Part shown: in pieces, positions 8,523-21,338 of the stretch
How positions within the stretch are numbered: the stretch's first letter is position 1
Layout: each line of letters begins with the position of its first letter
From: Glycomyces sp. YM15
GTDB taxonomy: Bacteria > Actinomycetota > Actinomycetes > Mycobacteriales > Micromonosporaceae
Direction of reading: 5' to 3'
Length of the DNA: 48,537 nt
NCBI RefSeq assembly: GCF_016918015.1
Contig: NZ_JAERMK010000029.1
Location: forward strand, 1-48,537
The notes under the pieces: model-generated
Told to the model about the DNA's origin: nothing
Seen by the model: the letters and a program-made list of their open reading frames with translations, nothing else
The model's database searches: none
Made by a program: the position numbers and the translations under genes

Positions 8523-9050
8523 CTAGGAGCCGGTGGCGTCTTCCAGGGCCTCGGTGAAACCGATGGCCTTGGCGACCTCGGAGACCACGTCGGAGGGCAT
8601 CATGCCCTCCTTGGCGCACAGTGCCAGCAGGGTCGAACCGGGCACGCCCAGGTCGCCCAGCACGTCCGCCTCGCCGACGGGCTCGGCGTCAAGCTCGGTC
8701 GGGCGGGCCGAGATCGACTCCTCGTCCTCGGTGTCGATCTCCTCGGTGTCCTCGGGCTCGAGGTCGCCGAGGAGGGCCTCGCCCAAGCGCGACTGCGACG
8801 CGTACTCGGCGTCGGACCCGAAGGTGCGCAAGTCGTCGCCATTGTCGAGGCGCATCACCGTCAAGTACTCGTCGTCGGCATCGACGAACAGCAGCGTCAG
8901 GTCGGCGTCAGGGAATGCCTCACGCATGACCTCGGCCGCGTCCTCGACATCGGCAACAGCGTCGAGGTCGACCTCCGCGGCCTCCCACTCGTCGCCCTCG
9001 CGGCCCACAGCCACAGCGAAATACGACACGATCCGTCCCCGTCTTCTCAT
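8523..9050 (-). CDS. tRNA adenosine deaminase-associated protein
   Basis: This 175-aa acidic protein matches the actinobacterial family found directly upstream of tadA. The conserved beginning is SYFAVAVGREG, followed by a core containing DADLTLLFVDADDEYLTVMRL. The centre is a Glu/Asp-rich linker and the end is a small helical domain (STLLALCAKEGMMPSDVVSE). Its biochemical role is not established; the name comes from its gene position. The ATG at 9050 directly abuts the stop of the upstream membrane gene, suggesting coupling. A GTG seven codons inside (9029) would give the family-typical start and is an alternative. Confidence 0.85.
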   Translation of the reverse strand: MRRRGRIVSYFAVAVGREGDEWEAAEVDLDAVADVEDAAEVMREAFPDADLTLLFVDADDEYLTVMRLDNGDDLRTFGSDAEYASQSRLGEALLGDLEPEDTEEIDTEDEESISARPTELDAEPVGEADVLGDLGVPGSTLLALCAKEGMMPSDVVSEVAKAIGFTEALEDATGS

Positions 9051-9509
9051 TCAATGGAACCTGCGGCCCGATTGGGCAGCCGTTCGATACGACCTACTGA
9101 AGGATGTGGCGACCCGCGGTTGATGTAACCACAGGATCCAGTCGCCGGTCAGCAAAAGATACAGCTCGCATGAGAGCCCCGTGACGCCAGCGGCCGTCCC
9201 TGCGACCGCCGCTACGCCGACCGCCGCCCCGCGGTCACCGTAGCGCGCCAGCAGCGCGGCGGCGACCGCTCCGATCGTACTCGCGGCCAAAGTCACCCAG
9301 GCGAAGCCCGCCCCGGTGGGCAGTGCATCGCCGGTGCTCCTGGCGTACGCCAGGAGCCACAGGAGCACCCACAGACCGGACAGGACCGAGCCGGCCGCCA
9401 CCGGGCCGACGCGGACTGGATGGGGCTCCCTCCAGTGGGGCCTCCCGGGGCGCGGCGGGTGCGCTTCGGGACTCGTCCAGGAGGTGGGCCCGATGGGTCC
9501 CTCATGCAT
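9051..9509 (-). CDS. Small membrane protein of unknown function
   Basis: This 152-aa protein has a Pro-rich hydrophilic N-terminus (about 35 residues) and about three or four hydrophobic segments, for example SGLWVLLWLLAYA and FAWVTLAASTIGAVAAALL. I recognise no family. The ORF overlaps the end of the PrsW gene by 8 nt and its stop abuts the start of the TadA-associated gene, so it is embedded in a coupled operon, which is the main support for it being real. The exact start is uncertain. Confidence 0.6.
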   Translation of the reverse strand: MHEGPIGPTSWTSPEAHPPRPGRPHWREPHPVRVGPVAAGSVLSGLWVLLWLLAYARSTGDALPTGAGFAWVTLAASTIGAVAAALLARYGDRGAAVGVAAVAGTAAGVTGLSCELYLLLTGDWILWLHQPRVATSFSRSYRTAAQSGRRFH

Positions 9510-10854
9510 ACGTCACAGGGTACGCAGGCGGGGGCGCCACCGGTAGTGGCATCACCGGCTGCGAGGGCGCCTCGACGGCCCGGACCTGGCCGTCGGGGAA
9601 CGTGATGTGGTACTGGCGGCCGTCCCAGAGGGCGGGGGGCATGTAGCGGTCGGCTCCGGCGTAGACGGCGCGGGCGGCGTTCATGCGGTAGACGGCGTGC
9701 TCGATCTGCCGTCCGTCCCAGGGACGCCCGATCGAGGCCTGGTCGTACTGCTCGGCGAGATCGGAGGCGGCCCTTTGGAAGTCCCTCATGGCGTTCTCGC
9801 CGGGCTTCCCGGCGTGGCGGTACGCCCAGGTGCGGGCGGCGGCGCGGCGCGAGAACGTCGCGAGCGACGCCAGCTCGGGCGGCGAGACCTGACCGGCCGC
9901 GCACAGCGGGGCGAGCACGGTCTGGGTGCGGCGGGCGTCGGCGGCGCGGAGCCACAGGGCCGCACCGACCATGGTGAAGAACAGGGGCGCGAGGAACGCC
10001 GGGTAGAGCGCGAACCACAGGGCGGGCATGTCCAAGTTGACGCCGAGCACCGAGGAGCCGTTCCACAGGGCGTGGAGCCCCATGCCGCACAGGAGCATGC
10101 CGATGATCCAGACCGTCTGGATCCCCTTGCGGCCGGGCCTGCGGGCGGCCTTGCCGAGGCCGATCGCGGAGAGGCCGGTCATGAGCGGGTGCGCGAACAT
10201 GGTCGCGAGGCCGCGCACGGCGACGAGGATCGTGACCTGCGCGATCCCGGCGGCCGCGTCGAGCGACTGGGCGCCGTACAGGTACGCGCCGGAGGCGTAG
10301 AGGACGTTCTCGGCGACGGCGAACCCGGCCCCGGCGAGTCCGCAGTAGACGAGGGCGTCGAGGGTGCCGGTGAGGTGGCGGCGGGCCGTCCAGTACACGA
10401 GCAGCGGGCCGAGGAGCTTGGCGATCTCCTCGATGACGGGGGCGGAGACGACGGCCGCGAGGTTCGGGTCGAAGTCGTTCCGCTCGAGGAGGATCGAGGC
10501 GCCGGTGTTGACGATCAGGGAGATCGCGGTCGCGACGCACGCGCCCCAGCCGAAGCAGAACGCGAGCACGAGCCAGGGTCGGCGCCGGTAGCGGCCGAGC
10601 CACAGGAACGTGCCGACGAGGATCGGCGCGGGCAGGATCGCGGCGGCGAGGCCGACCGCGAAGGCCTGGGCGCCCGCGCCTTCGACGATGGCCCAGGCGA
10701 GGACCGTGCCGCCGCCCGCGAAGAGCAGGGCGACGCCGGTGATGAGGATGCCCCTGACCTTGCGGGCCAGGCCGATCCGGGCGAGCGCGATGCCGCCGAG
10801 CGCGAGGATGGCGGCGGCGCCGAGGATCGCCTGCGCCGTGGTGGTGAGGTTCAT
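9502..10854 (-). CDS. PrsW-family intramembrane metalloprotease
   Basis: This 450-aa polytopic protein has eight or so membrane spans in its first 320 residues and a cytoplasmic C-terminal region. PrsW motifs are clear: APVIEEIAKLLG with E142, E143 and K146; AENVLYASG with E182-N183; FAHPLMTGL with H222; and LHALWNGS with H261. These supply the presumed metal ligands and active site. In Bacillus, PrsW cuts the anti-sigma factor RsiW at site 1; the substrate here is unknown. Its ATG overlaps the stop of the STAS gene by 4 nt, which suggests a joint regulatory role. The C-terminal region of about 120 residues lies outside the PrsW core. Confidence 0.88.
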   Translation of the reverse strand: MNLTTTAQAILGAAAILALGGIALARIGLARKVRGILITGVALLFAGGGTVLAWAIVEGAGAQAFAVGLAAAILPAPILVGTFLWLGRYRRRPWLVLAFCFGWGACVATAISLIVNTGASILLERNDFDPNLAAVVSAPVIEEIAKLLGPLLVYWTARRHLTGTLDALVYCGLAGAGFAVAENVLYASGAYLYGAQSLDAAAGIAQVTILVAVRGLATMFAHPLMTGLSAIGLGKAARRPGRKGIQTVWIIGMLLCGMGLHALWNGSSVLGVNLDMPALWFALYPAFLAPLFFTMVGAALWLRAADARRTQTVLAPLCAAGQVSPPELASLATFSRRAAARTWAYRHAGKPGENAMRDFQRAASDLAEQYDQASIGRPWDGRQIEHAVYRMNAARAVYAGADRYMPPALWDGRQYHITFPDGQVRAVEAPSQPVMPLPVAPPPAYPVTYA

Positions 10855-11285
10855 CGACGGGGCTCCTGGCCGGGGTCGGGCCTGCCGAGGGTCTGTCCGC
10901 TGTCGGTGCCGGTCTCCTCGACGTCGCTGAGGCCCAGGGAGGGGCTGTCGGCGGGGTCCGTGGCGGGCTCGCGGATGACGAAGTGCTCGCCGATGCCGGA
11001 GACGGCGAGGAGCCGCTTGAGGAAGTCGCCGAGGTTCGCGAGGACGAGCACGGCCCGGGATCGGGCCGCCGCGCGCGCGAGGATGACGAGCGTGCCCAGT
11101 CCGCGGGAGTCGCAGAAGGTCACGCCCCGCATGTCGAGGACGACCCGTACGGGGTCCTCCACGAGGGCGGCGTCCACGGCCGCGGAGAGCCGGGGCGCGG
11201 TGTGCAGGTCGATTTCGCCGGTCAGCACCACGATCGTCTCGTTCGCCTCCCGGTATACCGAGATGTCGAGCTTTTGGTGCGTCAC
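10851..11285 (-). CDS. STAS-domain anti-sigma factor antagonist
   Basis: This 144-aa protein has a STAS domain at residues about 5-105 and a hydrophilic C-terminal tail of about 40 residues. The phosphorylatable serine is S60 in FCDSRGLGTL, the signature of RsbV/SpoIIAA-type antagonists. Family knowledge predicts that the unphosphorylated form binds an RsbW-like kinase and frees a sigma factor. The GTG start at 11285 has a TAGGGT box 7 nt upstream, so the message is probably leaderless. The stop overlaps the PrsW start. The SpoIIE/HATPase gene at 17819 is a natural candidate partner. Confidence 0.9.
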   Translation of the reverse strand: MTHQKLDISVYREANETIVVLTGEIDLHTAPRLSAAVDAALVEDPVRVVLDMRGVTFCDSRGLGTLVILARAAARSRAVLVLANLGDFLKRLLAVSGIGEHFVIREPATDPADSPSLGLSDVEETGTDSGQTLGRPDPGQEPRR

Positions 11286-11292
11286 GCGCTCA

Positions 11293-11298
11293 ACCCTA
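11293..11298 (-). promoter_or_regulatory. Leaderless-type -10 box of the STAS-PrsW-tadA operon
   Basis: On the minus strand TAGGGT is followed by exactly 7 nt and the GTG at 11285. This geometry places transcription start at or next to the start codon. No convincing -35 box is seen. Confidence 0.55.
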
Positions 11299-11402
11299 GC
11301 CGGTTTACCCCTGAAGGAGGAGTCCCGGAGGCGGATAAGGTTGCCGGCCCCTCGAGAAGATGGACCGGGGTCGCGGCCTCGGCCGGCCGAACGGCGGCGC
11401 CG

Positions 11403-11953
11403 CTATGCGGTCCCCGGCTCCAGCAGGCCCAGGATCCGGTCGATCTCCGGGTCCGCGTCGCGGCCCTCCTGCCAGGCGGCGAGGGCGTCCCGCGCCTGGT
11501 CGAGCCGCCGCGTCAGGAGGCCTTCGCGCTCGCGCAGGTCCCGCGTCCGCTCGGAGGTCTGCCGCAGCGCCTGCCCCTGCGCCCACAGGTCGATGAAGAC
11601 CTTCACCTTGGTGCGCAGCATCCACGGGTCGAACGGCTTCGTGATGTAGTCGACCGCGCCCACCGAGTACCCGCGCATCGCCAGATGCGCGTCCCGGTCG
11701 GCGGCGGTGAGGAAGATGATCGGCGTGTGCCGGGTCTTCTCGCGCTGCTTGATGTGCCGCGCCGTCTCGAACCCGTCCATCCCGGGCATCTGCGCGTCGA
11801 GCAGGATCGCCGCGTAGTCCTCCGACAGGAGCCGCTTCAGCGCCTCCTCACCGGACGTGACCGCGATCGTGTTCACCGGCAGCCCTTGAAGAATGGCTTC
11901 CAGTGCGAGGAGGTTCTCAGAACGGTCGTCAACGAGCAGGACGCGGGCGGTGC

Positions 11954-11957
<4 letters not shown>
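11403..11957 (-). CDS. Single-domain response regulator with coiled-coil tail
   Basis: This 184-aa protein has a receiver domain at residues 1-120: acidic pocket D10-D11, phospho-acceptor D54 in LLDAQMPGMDG, T84 in FLTAAD, and K107 in ITKPFD. The tail (about 120-184) is a charged helix, probably a coiled coil, with no DNA-binding or enzymatic output domain. The true start is the ATG at 11957, which overlaps the histidine kinase stop (ATGA), although the frame is open further upstream. It is presumably phosphorylated by, or part of a relay with, the adjacent hybrid kinase. A gap of 117 nt separates it from the STAS gene. Confidence 0.92.
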
Positions 11958-16408
<4,451 letters not shown>

Positions 16409-16655
16409 GGCGTAGTTCCTCAGCTGCGGAGACAGGCTTGGGTACCAGGTTGTCACACGAACCGGGCAAACGTGAAGGCAGGTTACTCAGGGCATTGTGT
16501 TCGGTCACGGCACGTTATCGAAAGAAAACTGACAGAACCTCGCAACCGGTATCTCCTGCAGTGCGTGTGGATAGTTGCAGCGCTCCCGCGGGCGAGTCAG
16601 TCAGTGGAGACCGCGAGAGCGCCGCACCACAATTCGAAACACCAATAGGAGATAC
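16409..16655. promoter_or_regulatory. Divergent intergenic region between kinase and LPXTG genes
   Basis: These 247 bases separate two divergent genes and must hold both promoters. The stretch 16500-16560 is less GC-rich than its surroundings. A ctgaca box followed 15 nt later by tatctc points toward the LPXTG gene, but the spacing is short and I do not assign it firmly. An AGGAG ribosome-binding site lies at 16648-16652. Confidence 0.4.
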
Positions 16656-17621
16656 ATGTCCACCCTCAACAAGACCGGTCTGCGCGTCGCCGCGGCCGGA
16701 GCCGCGGCGGCCCTCACGCTCGCGGTCGGCGCTCCCGCCTTCGCTCAGGACGAGACCACGGCCCCCGCGGACCCCACCACCCCCGCCGCGGACGCGACCA
16801 CCGAACCTGAGACCGACGCGACCACCGAACCCGAGGCGGGCACGGAAGCCGCGACGACGGAGGCCGAGACCGAGGAAGAGGGCCCCGAGGTCACCGAGCC
16901 CCCGGTCGACGAGGAGCTCCCCGAGATCGCCGAGGAAGGGTTCGAGTACGAGTTCGCGTTCCTCAACCACATCCTGACCGGCGCGAACCCGGGCGAGACC
17001 CTCACCGCCTTCCCGCACCTGCGCGTCAACGGCGAGTCCGGCCTCGGTGACGAGCGCGGCGCGACCGTCCTGTGGTTCGAGGACTCCTCGGACGTCGACG
17101 CGTGGTTCAACGAGGGCGAGCTCGTGTTCACCGACGCCGTCGACGTGATCGCCGACTACGACAACTGCGACCGCTTCGAAGAGACGGTCTACTGCGTGCT
17201 GACCGACTTCGACCCGCAGGTCGGCACCACCTACACCCCCAGCGAGGACACCCCGGTCCTCTACGAGGTCCTCAAGGCCGTCACCGAGGCCGACGGCGCC
17301 GCTTACGGCGCCTACGACATCACCAAGGACGAGCTGGCGATCGAGATCGAGGCCGGCCTAGACCCCGAGAGCGACAACAACCTGACCCTGGTCGAGACCG
17401 AGTGGGACATCGAGGACGAGTACTTCTCCGACTACTTCGGCTGGGTCTTCTTCGAGGGCGACGACCGCGGCTGGGGCCAGGTCCCCGGCAGCGAGGACCC
17501 GCTGCCGACCACCGGCAACTCCTCGATCATCCTGGTCAGCTCGGCCGCCGCCGCACTGCTCGCCGGCGCCGTCGTCTTCTTCATGCTGCGCCGCCGCAAG
17601 GCCGCGACCACCTGGGAGTAG
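16656..17621 (+). CDS. LPXTG-type cell-wall-anchored surface protein
   Basis: This 321-aa protein has an N-terminal signal peptide (about residues 1-30, cleavage near APAFAQ). A Thr/Pro/Glu-rich spacer (about 31-85) follows, then a globular acidic domain with two cysteines (in DNCDRFEE and VYCVLTD), which could form a disulfide. At the C-terminus are the sorting signal LPTTG, a hydrophobic segment and the RRRK tail, the layout for sortase anchoring to peptidoglycan. AGGAG precedes the ATG by 3-4 nt. I do not recognise the globular domain. No sortase gene is in the window. Confidence 0.85.
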   Translation: MSTLNKTGLRVAAAGAAAALTLAVGAPAFAQDETTAPADPTTPAADATTEPETDATTEPEAGTEAATTEAETEEEGPEVTEPPVDEELPEIAEEGFEYEFAFLNHILTGANPGETLTAFPHLRVNGESGLGDERGATVLWFEDSSDVDAWFNEGELVFTDAVDVIADYDNCDRFEETVYCVLTDFDPQVGTTYTPSEDTPVLYEVLKAVTEADGAAYGAYDITKDELAIEIEAGLDPESDNNLTLVETEWDIEDEYFSDYFGWVFFEGDDRGWGQVPGSEDPLPTTGNSSIILVSSAAAALLAGAVVFFMLRRRKAATTWE

Positions 17622-17668
17622 ACGCACCCTGATCCGGTGACGTACGAGAGCGCACGGATCGACGCTTG

Positions 17669-17700
17669 AGCGGCGGCCGCCCCACCGGGCGGCCGCCGCT
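17669..17700 (+). terminator. Hairpin terminator after the LPXTG gene
   Basis: A perfect 14-bp stem (agcggcggccgccc and its complement) encloses the 4-nt loop cacc and starts 48 nt after the LPXTG stop. Confidence 0.8.
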
Positions 17701-17805
17701 TCGCTTTCCGCATGCGGCCCAAGGACACTGCGAACGGCCTTCGGCGCGGCCCCTTCGGACGCCCGGAGCGGCGACTCGGTACCGCGGCACGCGGCCCGAC
17801 GGGCA

Positions 17806-17811
17806 TAGACT
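17806..17811 (+). promoter_or_regulatory. Leaderless-type -10 box of the SpoIIE-family gene
   Basis: TAGACT is followed by 7 nt and the GTG start at 17819, the geometry of a leaderless transcript. Confidence 0.55.
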
Positions 17812-17818
17812 GGGGCCC

Positions 17819-19900
17819 GTGACGTACCCCGAGAGGTTCGCCCGGCGCCTCCGGCTCCCGGCCGACGACCGCTCCCCCGCCGCCGCCCGCGCCGCCGTGC
17901 GCGCGGTGCTCACCGAGGCCGGCCTCACCGAGCTGCTCGACGAGACCCTGCTGCTGACGACCGAACTGGCGACCAACGGCGTCGTCCACGCCGGCACCGA
18001 CATCAACCTCACGGTCGCGGCCGACCCGATCGGCGTGCGCGTCACCGTCACCGACTACCGCTCCGGCGGCATCGACCCGCTCGACACGGCGATGCCCGAG
18101 GTCACCGCCGAAGGCGGGCGCGGCCTGCTGCTCGTGGACCGGTTCGCGTCCTCGTGGGGCACCACGCACGACCAGACCGGCAAGTCGATCTGGTTCCGCA
18201 TCGACCGCGACCCCGACGCCCGCCCGGCCACCCGCCCCGACCCGGACGCCGCCGCCGAGACGAACCTGCCCGACCTGAGCCAGCTCGCCGCGCTCCTCAC
18301 CGTCGCGCCCGCGATCCAGTCGCGGCTGCCGGTCGACCAGATCGTCACCGAGCTGCTCGCCCGCTGCCACGACACCACGGCCGCCGCGGGCGGCGCGATC
18401 GAGTACGACGCCGGGGACGGCGCCGGTGCGCAGATCCTCGCGAAGTTCGGCGACGTCGGCAGCGTCTCGGTCGCCGTCCCGCTCCCGCTCACCGCCCCCG
18501 CCTGCGGCAAGCTGATGCTCGCCGGGGAGGCCGAGCCGAGCTGGCGGCCGCTCGCCGAGCTCGTCGCCGAACGCATCGCGCTCGCCGTCCAGATCGACCG
18601 GATGCGCACCGACGAGCAGCGCCGCTCCGGTTGGCTCACGTACCTCGCCGAAGCCGGGGAGCTCCTCGCGCACTCGCTCGAAGAGCACCTCACCGTGGCG
18701 CTCATCCCGCAGCTCGTGGTCCCGCAGCTCGGCCGCTGGGCAGCCGTGCACCTCACCGGCGACGGCCCCGACCTGCGGCTCGCTTCCCTCACGCACGCTG
18801 AGGAAGCCGAGCTCGAGCACCTGCGGACCAAGCTCGACACCGCCGCCCCGGCGCTCGCCTCCGCGCTCGCCACCGACGGCTGGACCGGCATGGAGCTGCC
18901 GGTGCCGCGCGGCCTCGACGGCATCGCCGTGCCGCTCTCGGCGCGCGGCGCGACCATCGGGGTCCTCACCGTGGGCAAGCACGTCGAACGCCAGCACTCC
19001 TCAGAGGAGCGCGCGGTCGTCGCCGACCTCGCCAAGCGCAGTGCGCTCGCCCTCGACAACGCGCGGATCCACGCGGAACGCCAGGCCGTCGCCAACGAGC
19101 TCCAGGCCGCGCTCATGCCGGGTTCGCTCCCCGACGTCGCCGGCGTGTCCTTCGCCGCCGAGTACCTGCCCGCCACGGCGCGGCGCCTCCCCGGGTCCGG
19201 TCCGGGCCCGGTGTCCGGCACCGAGGTCGGCGGCGACTTCTACGACGCGACCGAGCTGGCCGACCACCGCCTGTGGGTGGCGATCGGCGACGTGTGCGGC
19301 AAGGGCGCGCAGGCCGCGGCCGTCACCGGCGTCGTGCGCGACGTCCTGCGGGTCATGGCCCGCGACGGCCGCCCGCTGCCGCGCGCTCTCGAACTGCTCA
19401 ACGCCACGCTCCTCGAGCAGCCCGGCGACATGCGCTACGCGACCATCGCCTCCGCGCTCCTCGACCGGGACCCGGACGGCTCGCTCAACGCGACCCTGTG
19501 CCTCTCGGGCCACGAGAAGCCGCTGCTGCTGCGCGCCGACGGCGAGATCGCCTGGGTCGGTCGCGAAGGGACCGCGGTCGGGCTCTTCCCCGACGTCAAG
19601 GTCAACCCCGAGGAGGTGCGCCTCGACCCCGGCGACACCCTCGTGTTCTTCACCGACGGCGTGACCGAGCGCCGCGACGGCGCCGCCATGTTCGGGCACG
19701 AGCGCATCGAGAGGGCCGTACGGGACGCGGCGGGCAAGGGCGCCAGGCAGATCGCGACGGCGCTGCTGGAGGCCGTCGAGGCGTTCTCCCCCGAGTCGCC
19801 GCGCGACGACATCGCGATCCTCGTGGTCCGCTGCGATCCGAATTTACGGCTCGCAAGCTTCGCCGAGGGGCCCGAGTTACGGCTCGCGAGATACGCCTAG
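17819..19900 (+). CDS. HATPase - GAF - SpoIIE (PP2C-type) phosphatase fusion
   Basis: This 693-aa protein has three parts. Residues about 1-140 are an RsbW/SpoIIAB-like ATPase domain with E49 and N53 in TTELATNGVVHAG and the glycine box GGRGL at 99-103. Residues about 165-450 are GAF-like sensory sequence. Residues about 455-670 are a SpoIIE phosphatase with metal ligands D473 (GGDFYD), D613 (FFTDGVTE) and D663-D664 (SPRDDIAIL). Such proteins combine anti-sigma kinase and phosphatase functions in partner switching; its target may be the STAS protein at 10851-11285. The last 19 residues (NLRLASF to RYA) are encoded by the dispersed repeat, not by the phosphatase domain. The frame is open upstream, but the GTG with its -10 box is the best start. 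Confidence 0.9.
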   Translation: MTYPERFARRLRLPADDRSPAAARAAVRAVLTEAGLTELLDETLLLTTELATNGVVHAGTDINLTVAADPIGVRVTVTDYRSGGIDPLDTAMPEVTAEGGRGLLLVDRFASSWGTTHDQTGKSIWFRIDRDPDARPATRPDPDAAAETNLPDLSQLAALLTVAPAIQSRLPVDQIVTELLARCHDTTAAAGGAIEYDAGDGAGAQILAKFGDVGSVSVAVPLPLTAPACGKLMLAGEAEPSWRPLAELVAERIALAVQIDRMRTDEQRRSGWLTYLAEAGELLAHSLEEHLTVALIPQLVVPQLGRWAAVHLTGDGPDLRLASLTHAEEAELEHLRTKLDTAAPALASALATDGWTGMELPVPRGLDGIAVPLSARGATIGVLTVGKHVERQHSSEERAVVADLAKRSALALDNARIHAERQAVANELQAALMPGSLPDVAGVSFAAEYLPATARRLPGSGPGPVSGTEVGGDFYDATELADHRLWVAIGDVCGKGAQAAAVTGVVRDVLRVMARDGRPLPRALELLNATLLEQPGDMRYATIASALLDRDPDGSLNATLCLSGHEKPLLLRADGEIAWVGREGTAVGLFPDVKVNPEEVRLDPGDTLVFFTDGVTERRDGAAMFGHERIERAVRDAAGKGARQIATALLEAVEAFSPESPRDDIAILVVRCDPNLRLASFAEGPELRLARYA

Positions 19901-19990
19901 GAGCCCAAGATGCGGCTCGCAAGCGGCCTTGGCGAAGCTTGCGAGCCATACATGAGCCTCGCCGAGGGGCCCGAGTTACGGCTCGCGGCA
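19846..19990. repeat. Copies of the dispersed gcgagccgt/acggctcgc repeat family
   Basis: An inverted 22-nt match to the core of the 126-322 array lies at 19846-19867. A forward partial copy lies at 19929-19949. A 28-nt direct duplication beginning cgccgaggggcccgagttac is found at 19861-19888 and 19960-19987. The first part overlaps the 3' end of the phosphatase gene and supplies its last codons; the rest is intergenic. Confidence 0.85.
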
Positions 19991-20007
19991 CGGCCAGGAC
20001 ATGAGCG

Positions 20008-20033
20008 AGGGCCCCGCGAGTTCGCGGGGCCCT
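20008..20033. terminator. Hairpin terminator between convergent genes
   Basis: The stem agggccccgcga pairs with tcgcggggccct around a two-base centre. It lies between the phosphatase gene and the 3' end of the NlpC/P60 gene. Confidence 0.75.
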
Positions 20034-20046
20034 TCCCATTGCGGCG

Positions 20047-21003
20047 CTAGTGCAGGAGCGTGCCCGCACCGTAGTAGCTGTTGCCGTGGTGCACTTCGAC
20101 GACCTTCACGACGGTGGTCGAGTTCGGGGCGTGCACGATCAGGCCGTTGCCGATGTACATGCCCACGTGCGCGAGGCCGTTGTAGAACACGAAGTCGCCG
20201 GGCTGCAGCTCGTCCTCGCTGATGTGCGCGACCATGTTCCACTGCGCGGCCGCGTTGTGCGGCAGGGAGATCCCGGCCTGGGCGTAGGCGCCGAGCATGA
20301 GGCCCGAGCAGTCCCACGAGTTCGGTCCGGCCGATCCCCACACGTAAGGCTCGCCGATCTGGTCGAGCGCGAAGTCGACGATGGTCCACTGCTGGTTCGT
20401 CATGTGGGGCAGGTCGTATTCGAGGACCTCTTCGCCCGCGGCGGTCTTCCACTCCTCCTCGAGGTCGGTCATCCGCTCGGTGAGCTCGTCCGCGGCCTTC
20501 TGCAGCTCCGCCTGCTCGGATTCGAGGTCCTCCTGCAGGTCGTGAAGCAGTTCGGACTGGACCGCGTACTCCTCGGAGGCGGTGCGCAGTTCGCCCATGA
20601 GGTCGAAGTTGTAGAGGTTCGCCGAATTCAGGCGGTCGAGGCGCTCGACGAACGCGTCCGGGGTGCCCGATTCGAGCAGCAGCGCCACGTCCCCGATGCC
20701 CTGATCCACATAAGTCTCGCCGATGAAGTCGGCGAGCTGGTCGCGGAGCACGTCGAGCTCGGCTTCGGCGGTCTTGAGGTTGGCCTCGGTCTCCTCGATC
20801 AGCTCGCGGTTCTCGTCGACTTCTGAGGCGAGCTGGTTGTACTCCTCAACGGCCGCAGCGAGGTCTTCGTCGACCGCGTCGATCTGGTCGTTGATGTCCT
20901 CGGGCGAGTCCTGTGCCCAGGCGGGAGCCGAACCGACGGAGACCAGAAGGCCGCCTACCACGGCGGCGGACATCCACTTGCGTCGAACAGACGGCTGCTT
21001 CAC
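20047..21003 (-). CDS. Secreted NlpC/P60 peptidoglycan hydrolase (RipA-like)
   Basis: This 318-aa protein has an N-terminal signal peptide (about residues 1-33, core AAVVGGLLVSVGSAPAWA). A long coiled coil (about 36-190, rich in Glu, Leu and Gln) precedes a C-terminal NlpC/P60 cysteine peptidase (about 205-318). The catalytic Cys is C232 in WDCSGLMLGAY, the His is H279 in LAHVGMYIG, and H291 in VHAPNS is the third polar residue. Family members cleave D-Glu to diamino-acid bonds in stem peptides, often at division septa; the coiled coil usually regulates the enzyme. I chose the GTG at 21003 because GAAGGAGC lies about 10 nt upstream and the signal peptide follows at once; the frame is open further upstream. 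Confidence 0.9.
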   Translation of the reverse strand: MKQPSVRRKWMSAAVVGGLLVSVGSAPAWAQDSPEDINDQIDAVDEDLAAAVEEYNQLASEVDENRELIEETEANLKTAEAELDVLRDQLADFIGETYVDQGIGDVALLLESGTPDAFVERLDRLNSANLYNFDLMGELRTASEEYAVQSELLHDLQEDLESEQAELQKAADELTERMTDLEEEWKTAAGEEVLEYDLPHMTNQQWTIVDFALDQIGEPYVWGSAGPNSWDCSGLMLGAYAQAGISLPHNAAAQWNMVAHISEDELQPGDFVFYNGLAHVGMYIGNGLIVHAPNSTTVVKVVEVHHGNSYYGAGTLLH

Positions 21004-21211
21004 GAGGAGAGTGCTCCTTCGGGATGGGAAAGACGGGGTGCATACAAGACACGCACAGGGCCGCCCGCGGGATGCACTGGGCGCCGCCGGGAGGCCGAAC
21101 ATGAGCGTAGCGCGCGGCTTTCCGCGCTGGTAGTCCCGGGAGTGACAAATTCGCAGGGTAACCGGCATTCCACCGATGGTGTGCCGCTCCTGTGAGTTGC
21201 CTGGGAATTGG

Positions 21212-21217
21212 TACCAT
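21212..21217 (+). promoter_or_regulatory. Leaderless-type -10 box of the Cys-rich leader ORF
   Basis: TACCAT is followed by exactly 7 nt and the ATG at 21225. Transcription from it would start at the leader ORF itself. Confidence 0.5.
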
Positions 21218-21224
21218 TGCGCGC

Positions 21225-21269
21225 ATGACCTTCCCGATGTGTCGCTGTCGCCGCTGTCACCAGCGCTGA
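21225..21269 (+). CDS. Putative polycysteine leader peptide (14 aa)
   Basis: The frame ATG to TGA encodes MTFPMCRCRRCHQR, with three cysteines in a six-residue stretch. It ends 69 nt before the start of a cysteine dioxygenase-like gene on the same strand and lies 7 nt after a TACCAT box. Leaderless short ORFs rich in cysteine codons are described in mycobacteria as cysteine-responsive attenuators of downstream genes. By analogy, ribosomes would read through or stall here according to Cys-tRNA supply. It is too short to judge by codon statistics, so the case rests on content and position. Confidence 0.6.
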   Translation: MTFPMCRCRRCHQR

Positions 21270-21338
21270 GCCTCCCCGTGCGGCTCCGCGCTTCCCCGCT
21301 GACAACCGTTCCGACGCATCGAAAGTCGAATCACCCAG

